Source: Tissierellaceae bacterium
GTDB lineage: Bacteria; Bacillota; Clostridia; Tissierellales; Tissierellaceae
NCBI GenBank assembly: GCA_029264075.1
Contig: JARICQ010000007.1
Coordinates: forward strand, 1 to 6,035
Length of the DNA: 6,035 bases
Direction of reading: 5' to 3'
The position numbers were made by a program, and so were the translations under genes. How positions within the stretch are numbered: position 1 is the first letter of the stretch; every line of letters starts with the position of its first letter. The notes under the pieces were generated by a model, which was given only the letters and a program-made list of their open reading frames with translations, was not told where the DNA came from and ran no database searches. Below, piece by piece: positions 1 to 5,322 of this stretch.

Positions 1-715
1 TTCCCTGACTTCTATATACTGTTTGTGTAAATCCTGCACAATCAAATCCGCTAGATGAAGTTCCACCGTATCTATAAGGTGTTCCTATGTATTGTTTAGC
101 TGTGGCGATTAGATCATTATCTCTAGCTCCGGTTGCACCTCTAGTAGCTGCTGGTCTTCTCATTCTTCTATTTCCACTCAAGGCATGGTTGATAGCTTCT
201 ATAGTAGTTGAACCAGCTATACCATCGGCTTGAAGCTTATATACTTTTTGGAAATTTAAAACTGCTTCTTCTGTTTTAGGACCATAAGTAGAATCGATAT
301 CATCAATATGTAAAAATCCCATTACCTCTAGTCTTTCTTGGAGTGACTTAACATCTTCTCCACTTAAATTTAATTCTAGCTTTCTTGTGTACTCCAATGT
401 GCTAATCTTTGAAACACTTTCAAGGGTCTCAAATGTATTTGGACCAAAAATACCGTCTTCACTTAAACCATAAAAATTTTGGAAATCCTTTACAGCCTTA
501 GCTGTAGTTTCATCATAGCTTGTATTGGCTAAATCTGAGTTTAAAAAATTCAAATCAATTAATCTTTCTTTTAAAACCTTAACATCCTCATGGTTTGTAC
601 CTGGCCTCAGCAATTGATCACCTAGTTTAGCATTTACATTTATAGAAGTAAATAATATAGCTCCAGCGATAGGAATTATAGCTACTGCTCTTTTTATCTT
701 TTTAGAAATTAACAT
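1..715 (-). CDS. Secreted NlpC/P60 peptidoglycan endopeptidase with two PG-binding domains (3' end off window)
   Basis: The visible 238 codons read leftward from ATG at 715 and run off the window, so the C-terminus is missing. AGGAG at 724-728 lies 8 nt upstream and supports this start. Residues 1-29 form a signal peptide (KKIKR n-region, hydrophobic core, cleavage probably after V-N-A at 27-29), so the protein is exported. Two PG_binding_1-type domains follow at about 35-98 and 113-176; both show the D-V-K-x-L-x-E-R-L helix and the F-Q-x-x-Y-x-L-x-x-D-G-I-x-G signature. A basic, Ala/Gly/Thr-rich linker (183-198) leads into an NlpC/P60 domain starting near 201, with Y-R-Y-G-G-T and the catalytic-cysteine motif F-D-C-A-G-F (Cys226, nt 38-40). 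The family cleaves D-Glu/DAP or related stem-peptide bonds during wall growth or turnover. The catalytic His and third polar residue lie beyond the edge. The family call is firm; the exact bond cut is not known. Confidence 0.93.
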   Translation of the reverse strand, partial: MLISKKIKRAVAIIPIAGAILFTSINVNAKLGDQLLRPGTNHEDVKVLKERLIDLNFLNSDLANTSYDETTAKAVKDFQNFYGLSEDGIFGPNTFETLESVSKISTLEYTRKLELNLSGEDVKSLQERLEVMGFLHIDDIDSTYGPKTEEAVLNFQKVYKLQADGIAGSTTIEAINHALSGNRRMRRPAATRGATGARDNDLIATAKQYIGTPYRYGGTSSSGFDCAGFTQTVYRSQG

Positions 716-767
716 CAGTACAGCTCCTTTTTTGTTTTTTGATTAGTTTTTTTTAATTACATTTACC

Positions 768-795
768 AGTATACACTAATAGTTACAAAAATCAA
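768..795 (-). promoter_or_regulatory. Candidate sigma-A promoter for the peptidoglycan hydrolase
   Basis: Reading leftward, TTGATT (795-790) and TATACT (773-768) are separated by 16 nt. The -10 matches consensus at five of six positions; the -35 is weaker. Transcription would start near 761, giving a leader of about 46 nt that contains the AGGAG site. The -35 lies in and next to the loop of the inverted repeat at 778-812, so a protein bound there would contact the promoter. Confidence 0.5.
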
Positions 796-812
796 AGCTT
801 TTTGTAACTATT
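778..812. repeat. 14-bp perfect inverted repeat, 7-nt spacer (candidate operator)
   Basis: The arm AATAGTTACAAAAA (778-791) is matched perfectly by TTTTTGTAACTATT (799-812) around the spacer TCAAAGC. It lies between divergent genes, with no gene ending nearby, so it is a better operator candidate than terminator. It covers the proposed -35 and part of the spacer of the leftward promoter. Each arm carries a TGTAAC half-site, the left one on the minus strand (787-782) and the right one on the plus strand (803-808). Confidence 0.6.
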
Positions 813-819
813 TTGTAAT
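803..819 (+). promoter_or_regulatory. Candidate WalR (YycF) box
   Basis: TGTAAC (803-808), five bases (TATTT) and TGTAAT (814-819) match the published WalR/YycF direct-repeat consensus TGTWAH-N5-TGTWAH at every position. It sits 7 nt upstream of the proposed -35 of the leftward NlpC/P60 gene, a usual place for an activator site. Cell-wall hydrolases of this class (for example yocH, cwlO and lytE in Bacillus subtilis) are the classic WalR regulon. The repeat reads on the strand opposite to hydrolase transcription, which is a reservation. Regulation by WalR here is inferred; no walR gene is in the window. Confidence 0.5.
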
Positions 820-864
820 TATTTTTTTGAAAAACTTTTTAGTCTATAAAAATAGGCTAGTCTT

Positions 865-894
865 TTGTGAGTTTATCAGTATTTGGGGTAAAGT
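865..894 (+). promoter_or_regulatory. Weak candidate promoter for the rightward operon
   Basis: TTGTGA (865-870) and TAAAGT (889-894) are 18 nt apart, and transcription would begin about 40 nt before the TTG start at 942. Both boxes are imperfect. An alternative pair, TTGCAA (897-902) and TATTCT (918-923), has only a 15-nt spacer and would start transcription inside the Shine-Dalgarno site, so it is less likely. The operon needs a promoter somewhere in 810-930, but which pair is used cannot be settled by eye. Confidence 0.2.
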
Positions 895-926
895 ACTTGC
901 AAAAGAAAAAATAAAAATATTCTAAG

Positions 927-944
927 AAAGGAATGGTATAATTG
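927..944 (+). promoter_or_regulatory. Shine-Dalgarno and TTG start of the Memo-AMMECR1 gene
   Basis: AAAGGA (927-932) lies 9 nt before TTG (942-944). In the same frame the intervening bases read ATG-GTA-TAA (933-941), so the frame is closed immediately upstream of TTG and nothing longer is possible. The ATG at 933 directly abuts the Shine-Dalgarno and is too close to be used efficiently. The next in-frame ATG is codon 35, after the conserved L-L-P-H-P-P motif (residues 9-14), so TTG must be the start. Confidence 0.75.
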
Positions 945-2267
945 GGTAAAATTTTAAGCGCTTATTTGCTTCCACATCCACCTATCATACTAAAAGAGAT
1001 TGGAAAGGGTAGGGAAGAAGAAGCTCAATCAACAATTGATGGTATGAAAAAAGCAAGTATTGATATCAAGGAAAAAGCTCCAAACACTATAATAATAGTT
1101 ACTCCACATGGACCTCTCTTTAGGGATGCAATAGCAATATCTAAGGAGAAAGAATTAAAGGGAGATTTTTCTAGATTTGGACATGGGGACTTGAAGTTTG
1201 AATTTAAAAATGACACTGAACTAGCAAAGGAAATAGTAGAAAATAGTTTGAAAGAGAATATCCCCATAATAGGAGTAGATGAAAAGACTTCAAGAGACTA
1301 CAATATAATAAAAGATCTAGACCATGGTGCACTGGTACCTCTTTATTATATTGATAAGGAATATAGGGACTATCAACTTATCCACATAAGCTATGGACTC
1401 CTATCACCAGAAAAATTATTTGAATTTGGTAAAGTTTTAGCAAATTCTGTCGAAGTATTAGGTAAGGATGCAATTGTTATAGCATCAGGAGATTTGTCTC
1501 ACAGATTGTCAAGCGATGGACCATATGATTATTCTCCAGATGGTGAAAAATTCGATAAAAAAATAGTTGAACTTATAAAAGAAGGAAGAATGGATGATAT
1601 AGTTTCTTTTGATCTTGATTTAGCAGAAAGTGCAGGGGAATGTGGACTTCGATCTCTGATGGTGATGGCAGGTGCCATAGACTCTTACAAATTGGATACT
1701 GAAGTCTTCTCATATGAAGGACCATTTGGAGTAGGTTATTCTACTGCAAAGATAGACTTGTCTAAGGAAGAATCCCCCTATGTAAGCCTTGCAAGAAAAA
1801 GCTTGGAGTACTTTGTTAAAAATGGAGAGCAAATGCCAGCCCCAGTTGATATAAGTGGTATAGAGAAAGGTGTATTTGTAACACTAAAGAAAAATGGTAG
1901 ATTAAGAGGATGTATAGGAACCATATCTCCTACAAGAGAAAGCCTAGAAATTGAAATAATACAAAATGCTATTTCAGCCGGCACAGAAGATCCAAGATTT
2001 CCTAGGGTAAGGGAAGATGAATTAGATGAACTTGTATATTCTGTAGATGTATTAGAAGAGGCTGAGGAGATCTCTTCTATAGAAGAACTAGATATAGACA
2101 GATACGGTGTCATTGTTTCAAGTGGGCATAGAAGGGGACTTTTGCTTCCAAATTTAGATGGAATTTCTAGCGTCCAAGAACAAGTTGAAATAGCTCTAAA
2201 CAAGGCAGGTATAAGTCCAAATGAAAGATATAAGATGGAAAGATTTGAAGTTAAAAGATATCGCTAA
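942..2267 (+). CDS. AmmeMemoRadiSam system protein: Memo/LigB-like domain fused to AMMECR1 domain
   Basis: This 441-residue protein joins two parts of the AmmeMemoRadiSam system. Residues 1 to about 273 form a Memo/class III extradiol dioxygenase-like (LigB-fold) domain: L-L-P-H-P-P (His12), I-V-T-P-H-G-P (His56), L-D-H-G-A-L-V-P-L (His128), S-G-D-L-S-H (Asp184, His187) and G-E-C-G-L-R (Glu233, Cys234). These appear to match the metal-site residues of human MEMO1 (His49, His81, Asp189, His192, Cys244), so metal binding is plausible. Residues from about 279 to the end form an AMMECR1 domain with the hallmark L-R-G-C-I-G (321-326, Cys324) and D-P-R-F-P (350-354). No signal peptide or membrane segment is seen, so it should be cytosolic. 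Translation starts at TTG. The radical SAM partner begins 12 nt after the stop. Family assignment is firm; the reaction and substrate are unknown, and an extradiol dioxygenase label based on fold alone would be over-annotation. Confidence 0.93.
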   Translation: MGKILSAYLLPHPPIILKEIGKGREEEAQSTIDGMKKASIDIKEKAPNTIIIVTPHGPLFRDAIAISKEKELKGDFSRFGHGDLKFEFKNDTELAKEIVENSLKENIPIIGVDEKTSRDYNIIKDLDHGALVPLYYIDKEYRDYQLIHISYGLLSPEKLFEFGKVLANSVEVLGKDAIVIASGDLSHRLSSDGPYDYSPDGEKFDKKIVELIKEGRMDDIVSFDLDLAESAGECGLRSLMVMAGAIDSYKLDTEVFSYEGPFGVGYSTAKIDLSKEESPYVSLARKSLEYFVKNGEQMPAPVDISGIEKGVFVTLKKNGRLRGCIGTISPTRESLEIEIIQNAISAGTEDPRFPRVREDELDELVYSVDVLEEAEEISSIEELDIDRYGVIVSSGHRRGLLLPNLDGISSVQEQVEIALNKAGISPNERYKMERFEVKRYR

Positions 2268-2279
2268 AGGATGATAAAG

Positions 2280-3263
2280 ATGAAAGAAGCAAGTTATTAT
2301 GAAAAAAGAGAAAATAGTCAGGTCATTTGTAGGCTATGTCCCCATTACTGTAGCATTTCTGATGGGGATCTAGGAAAATGTCGGGCTAGAAAAAATGAAG
2401 GCGGAAACTTATATACTATGAACTATGGGAAGATAACATCCTATTCATATGATCCTATAGAGAAGAAACCCCTATATCACTTCTATCCAGGCTCCAATAT
2501 ATTTTCTATTGGAAGCTTTGGATGCAATCTGGCTTGTGATTTTTGTCAAAATTGGCAGATAGTCTATGACGATTCGCGTGCTAGAGAAATCCCAGATGAT
2601 GAAATACTATCACTAGCAGGATCAAGAAATTCTATAGGTATAGCCTTTACCTACAATGAGCCAAGTATTTGGTATGAGTATCTATTAGATATATCCAAAA
2701 AAGCAAAAGAAAAGAACCTTAAAACTGTAATGGTTACAAATGGCTATATAAACGAAGAACCACTTAGAGAATTGATTCCATATATAGATGGGATGAATAT
2801 AGATTTAAAGTCTATAGATGATAGTTTCTATAGTTCTGTATGTAGTGGAAAACTAGATCCGGTGCTAAGGACTATAGAAATTGCAGCAAAGAAAATACAT
2901 CTTGAGATAACAAGTCTTTTGATAGGAGGAAAGAATACTGATATAGATCAAATTGAAAAACTAGCTAAGACAATAGCTGATATCAATCCATCTATACCAC
3001 TTCATCTCAGTAGATATTTTCCAGCATATAAGATGGAGCTTCCTCCAACAAATGTTGAACTACTTCTAAGGGCAAGAAGGATTTGCAAGAAATATCTGGA
3101 CAATGTATATATTGGAAACATGGCTGGTGTTGACAATGACACATATTGCAAGTCTTGTCACAAAAGACTTATAAATAGGGGAGAAGTCCTTAAAGATATT
3201 GAGATTAAAGATGGAAAATGTGAAAATTGCGGTGAGATTATATACGGAGAATATGACAAATAG
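2280..3263 (+). CDS. AmmeMemoRadiSam system radical SAM enzyme
   Basis: The product is a 327-residue radical SAM protein of the PflA-like AmmeMemoRadiSam family. ATG at 2280 is chosen because AAGGA (2267-2271) lies 8 nt upstream and the sequence then opens M-K-E-A-x-Y-Y-E-K, as I recall for the family. An in-frame ATG at 2271 has no properly spaced Shine-Dalgarno. The [4Fe-4S] motif C-x3-C-x2-C is at Cys82, Cys86 and Cys89 (G-C-N-L-A-C-D-F-C-Q-N-W). An N-terminal cysteine group (Cys17, 20, 24, 34) precedes it, and a C-terminal pair of C-x2-C motifs (Cys290/293 and 314/317) looks like a zinc ribbon or rubredoxin-like site. F-T-Y-N-E-P-S and the preceding D-P-I-E-K-K-P-L-Y-H-F-Y-P-G block are typical of the group. 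It lies 12 nt after the Memo-AMMECR1 gene and is almost certainly co-transcribed and co-functional with it. It is often mislabelled as a pyruvate formate-lyase activating enzyme; its substrate is unknown. It ends with TAG. Confidence 0.93.
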   Translation: MKEASYYEKRENSQVICRLCPHYCSISDGDLGKCRARKNEGGNLYTMNYGKITSYSYDPIEKKPLYHFYPGSNIFSIGSFGCNLACDFCQNWQIVYDDSRAREIPDDEILSLAGSRNSIGIAFTYNEPSIWYEYLLDISKKAKEKNLKTVMVTNGYINEEPLRELIPYIDGMNIDLKSIDDSFYSSVCSGKLDPVLRTIEIAAKKIHLEITSLLIGGKNTDIDQIEKLAKTIADINPSIPLHLSRYFPAYKMELPPTNVELLLRARRICKKYLDNVYIGNMAGVDNDTYCKSCHKRLINRGEVLKDIEIKDGKCENCGEIIYGEYDK

Positions 3264-3314
3264 TATAGAAAACTAAGGTATATTATAGTGGAATTTTAGA
3301 TTGGAGGTTATTAG

Positions 3315-3644
3315 ATGGCAACATTTGATGATTTTATGAAAATAGACATAAGGGCAGGAGAAGTTATAAGGGCTGAAGTATTTGAAAATGCTAGAAAACC
3401 TGCATATAAACTGTGGGTTGATTTTGGAGAAGAAATCGGAATAAAAAAATCTAGTGCACAGATTACAGAAGTTTACCAGGTAGATGATCTCTTGGGAGAA
3501 CAGGTCTTGGGGGTGGTCAATTTTCCTGAAAGACAAATTGGAGATTTTATGTCTGAAGTTCTGGTGCTTGGGATTTATTCAGATGATGGAGTAGTGTTAA
3601 TTAAACCTGATAAAGCTGTAAAGAAGGGCGACAAATTAGGTTAA
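3315..3644 (+). CDS. csaA: tRNA-binding chaperone CsaA
   Basis: This 109-residue protein matches CsaA in length and along its whole sequence. It is a single EMAP/tRNA-binding OB-fold domain: F-M-K-I-D-I-R-A-G near the N-terminus, A-R-K-P-A-Y-K-L-W-V-D-F-G, then K-K-S-S-A-Q-I-T, V-V-N-F-P-E-R-Q-I and F-M-S-E-V-L-V-L-G. CsaA is a cytosolic homodimer with chaperone-like and tRNA-binding activity, and in Bacillus subtilis it was linked to protein export with SecA. GGAGG (3303-3307) lies 7 nt before ATG, a strong translation signal. The gene follows the radical SAM gene after 51 nt with no terminator visible, so read-through transcription is likely. A functional link with AmmeMemoRadiSam is not implied by the sequence. 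Confidence 0.95.
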   Translation: MATFDDFMKIDIRAGEVIRAEVFENARKPAYKLWVDFGEEIGIKKSSAQITEVYQVDDLLGEQVLGVVNFPERQIGDFMSEVLVLGIYSDDGVVLIKPDKAVKKGDKLG

Positions 3645-3670
3645 TATTTATATTTTAAAATAGAAATATT
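3643..3670. repeat. AT-only palindrome between csaA and the cyclase gene
   Basis: AATATTT (3643-3649) pairs with AAATATT (3664-3670) around the perfect 12-base palindrome TATTTTAAAATA (3651-3662); one A/G mismatch interrupts the symmetry. It starts at the last two bases of the csaA stop codon. With no G-C pairs in the stem it would be a poor terminator. It overlaps a weak promoter-like pair, GCGACA (3628-3633) and TATTTT (3651-3656) at 17 nt, so the cyclase may have its own promoter. Such AT palindromes also arise by chance in DNA of this composition. Confidence 0.3.
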
Positions 3671-3672
3671 GC

Positions 3673-3688
3673 GAGGTGAAGAAGTCTG
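3673..3688 (+). promoter_or_regulatory. Shine-Dalgarno and apparent CTG start of the TPR-GGDEF gene
   Basis: GAGGTGA (3673-3679) is a strong Shine-Dalgarno, and 6 nt after it lies CTG (3686-3688), in frame with the TPR protein. The frame is closed by TGA at 3677-3679, so only codons from 3680 onward are available, and none before 3749 is ATG, GTG or TTG. The 21 residues gained upstream of ATG 3749 complete a helix leading into P-E-K-S-L-E-L-S. ATG 3749 has a second possible site, AGGAG (3734-3738), at 10 nt, so it remains a fallback start. Confidence 0.5.
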
Positions 3689-4426
3689 AAAATACAAGTA
3701 TCAGATAAAACAAAGAAAAAAATAGATCATGCAAGGAGCATAGCTGCTATGTATCCTGAAAAATCTCTTGAATTGAGCAAGAGATCATACTATATTGCTA
3801 AGGAGGAAAATTTGGAATTAGACCAGGCATATGCTCTTCTTGGCATGGCATTTTCTAGCAGGGCTAAGACGGATACAATTGGTATGCTTGATTATTCATA
3901 CAAGGCCCTTCAAATATACAAGGAAAAACATGATATTGAAGGACAAGCAAAGGCCTTGAATCTAATTGGCGTGGCCTACTTTTATGGATCCATGTATGAA
4001 GATGCTTTAAAATGTTTTATGGAAGGCGAAGAGCTTCTAAAATCACATGATGAATTACTAAAAATTAGTTTTTTAAATAATATTGGTGAGGTCTATAGGG
4101 AATCGGGACTATTCGATAGGGCTCTAGATTATTACCAAAGGGCAATAGATATAATTAATGACAACTACTCTGCACTCCATGCAACTGTACTAATAAATAT
4201 AGGAGAAGTTTATTTTGCTAAAAAAGACTTATCTAGGTCGCTTGACTTATACAAGGAAAGCTACAATATTTTGATAAATGATCAAGATATGATTAGCCTA
4301 GGAGAAGTTGAAAATGGAATAGGAGAAATTTATTTTGTAATGGGAGATTTGGAGAATGCTGAAAAGTATTATCTGGAATCCCTAAATAGGCTTGAAAAAA
4401 TAAATAACAAGTACTATGCCATATAG
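3686..4426 (+). CDS. TPR-repeat N-terminal half of an interrupted TPR-GGDEF protein
   Basis: Read from CTG at 3686 this is 246 residues; from the first ATG (3749) it is 225. It consists almost entirely of tetratricopeptide repeats. A leading helix pair spans about 13-45, followed by repeats near 45-83, 84-121, 123-159, 162-199 and 203-239, the later ones with L-N-x-I-G-x-x-Y in helix A and A-L-x-Y-Y-x-x-A-type helix B. A further repeat begins at 241 and is cut by TAG at 4424-4426. There is no signal peptide or membrane segment, so it is a cytosolic protein-interaction or ligand-sensing scaffold. The same frame continues immediately after TAG with the rest of that repeat and then a GGDEF domain, so this is the sensor half of a roughly 543-residue diguanylate cyclase rather than a stand-alone protein. 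The start is unusual. The gene lies 41 nt after csaA and may share its transcript. On its own the product would lack any enzymatic domain. Confidence 0.75.
   Translation: MKIQVSDKTKKKIDHARSIAAMYPEKSLELSKRSYYIAKEENLELDQAYALLGMAFSSRAKTDTIGMLDYSYKALQIYKEKHDIEGQAKALNLIGVAYFYGSMYEDALKCFMEGEELLKSHDELLKISFLNNIGEVYRESGLFDRALDYYQRAIDIINDNYSALHATVLINIGEVYFAKKDLSRSLDLYKESYNILINDQDMISLGEVENGIGEIYFVMGDLENAEKYYLESLNRLEKINNKYYAI
4424..4426 (+). other. In-frame TAG splitting the TPR-GGDEF reading frame
   Basis: The codon follows K-Y-Y-A-I and is followed directly, in the same frame, by T-L-I-N-M-G-N-L, so the stop falls inside helix A of a TPR. Aligned with the repeat at about 162-199 (A-T-V-L-I-N-I-G), the TAG takes the place of a non-conserved residue (T, S or K in the other repeats). 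The frame is not shifted on either side. One base change could create it, for example CAG to TAG. TAG also ends the radical SAM gene at 3261-3263, so it is an ordinary stop in this window. Confidence 0.85.
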
Positions 4427-4438
4427 ACCCTAATAAAT

Positions 4439-5317
4439 ATGGGAAATCTTTGTAAGGAAAGATTTGATAAAAATGCAACAAAATATTACAAGAGAGCTAT
4501 AGAGTTTTCAGAACAAGTAAAAGCAAAGAAAAAACTTTTGCAAGCATATAGTCTTTTGTCAGATTACTATGAAGAGAAAAGCGATTATAAAAATGCACTT
4601 GAATACTATAAAAAATATTCAAATACAAATGAAGAAATAATGAATTCAAACCTAAGAAGCAAATTGGAGATACTAGATATAGACATTAGAAATATAGAGA
4701 CTACAGATAAGGTTGAAAGCATAAGGATAAGGCTTGAAAATGAAATAACTAGGCAAAAAAATGAATTGATGAAAATAAAACAAGCAAATGAAATACTTAA
4801 AAAGAAAATTCATGAAGATGAACTTACTGGAATTCAAAATAGGAGGGGAATAAATATATTTCTTAAAAAGCTCCTAGAAACACCTTCCCTAAGTGAAAAT
4901 ATTATAGTTTTATTTATGATCGATATTGATAAATTTAAAAAATATAATGATTATTGGGGGCATGCTGAGGGAGATATCTGCATAAAGAGGATATCAGAAG
5001 CTATAGAGAAGATAAGAGTATCTAGAGATGATATATTTGGCAGATATGGAGGAGAAGAATTTACATACATATCTAATCCTAAAAATTATGAAGAGGCCTT
5101 AAATCTTGGAGAACTTATTAGAAAAGAAGTTGAAGATCTAGGTGTTTATTATATAGATAAGGGTGAAAAAAAGTCCACAACCATAAGCTTGGGAGGGATA
5201 GTGGGCCGGATTAAAGATTTTGATTCAAGTGTTGAAATCATGGAGCTAGCAGACAAGGAACTTTATAGGGCTAAAAGCATGGGAAGGAACATGGTGGTTG
5301 TGGAGAGTAAAATATAA
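4439..5317 (+). CDS. GGDEF diguanylate cyclase C-terminal half of the interrupted TPR-GGDEF protein
   Basis: From the first ATG after the TAG this is 292 residues; the open frame begins at 4427, right after the stop. It starts inside a broken TPR, has one more repeat near 4530-4620 (A-L-E-Y-Y-K-K), a long charged helix or coiled coil (about 4640-4815), then a GGDEF domain from D-E-L-T-G-I-Q-N-R-R-G (4817) to A-D-K-E-L-Y-R-A-K-S-M-G-R-N. The metal-binding Asp in M-I-D-I-D-K-F (nt 4922-4924) and the signature G-G-E-E-F (nt 5048-5062) are intact, so it should make c-di-GMP from two GTP if dimerised. The residues where an inhibitory RxxD I-site would sit read S-R-D-D, so that product-feedback site is absent. 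ATG 4439 has no recognisable Shine-Dalgarno, so independent translation looks weak. A terminator follows 5 nt after the stop. The domain call is firm; whether it is expressed is open. Confidence 0.8.
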   Translation: MGNLCKERFDKNATKYYKRAIEFSEQVKAKKKLLQAYSLLSDYYEEKSDYKNALEYYKKYSNTNEEIMNSNLRSKLEILDIDIRNIETTDKVESIRIRLENEITRQKNELMKIKQANEILKKKIHEDELTGIQNRRGINIFLKKLLETPSLSENIIVLFMIDIDKFKKYNDYWGHAEGDICIKRISEAIEKIRVSRDDIFGRYGGEEFTYISNPKNYEEALNLGELIRKEVEDLGVYYIDKGEKKSTTISLGGIVGRIKDFDSSVEIMELADKELYRAKSMGRNMVVVESKI

Positions 5318-5322
5318 AAAGA

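Noticed and set aside
778..828. Inverted repeat followed by T-rich DNA as a terminator
   Set aside because: No gene ends upstream of it in either direction. It lies between divergent genes, and its stem is AT-rich, so an operator role fits better.
1025..1267. 80-codon minus-strand open frame inside the Memo-AMMECR1 gene
   Set aside because: It lies wholly antisense to a well-supported coding region, its Ser/Phe/Ile-rich composition mirrors the AT-rich coding strand, and it matches no family.
1778..2203. 141-codon minus-strand open frame over the AMMECR1 domain
   Set aside because: It is a Ser-rich complement of Glu/Asp-rich coding sequence with no ribosome site or recognisable motif.
2271..2279. 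ATG at 2271 as the start of the radical SAM gene
   Set aside because: Its only purine-rich stretch abuts the codon. ATG 2280 has AAGGA at proper spacing and fits the family's N-terminus better.
3261..3299. Readthrough of the TAG ending the radical SAM gene as evidence for amber recoding
   Set aside because: The extension would be only 11 residues before another TAG and has no domain sense. The protein is already complete at the first TAG.
3273..3536. 87-codon minus-strand open frame over csaA
   Set aside because: It overlaps the strongly conserved csaA gene in antisense and looks like composition-driven noise.
4293..4481. 62-codon minus-strand open frame across the TAG junction
   Set aside because: It is antisense to continuous TPR sequence on both sides of the TAG and has no support of its own.
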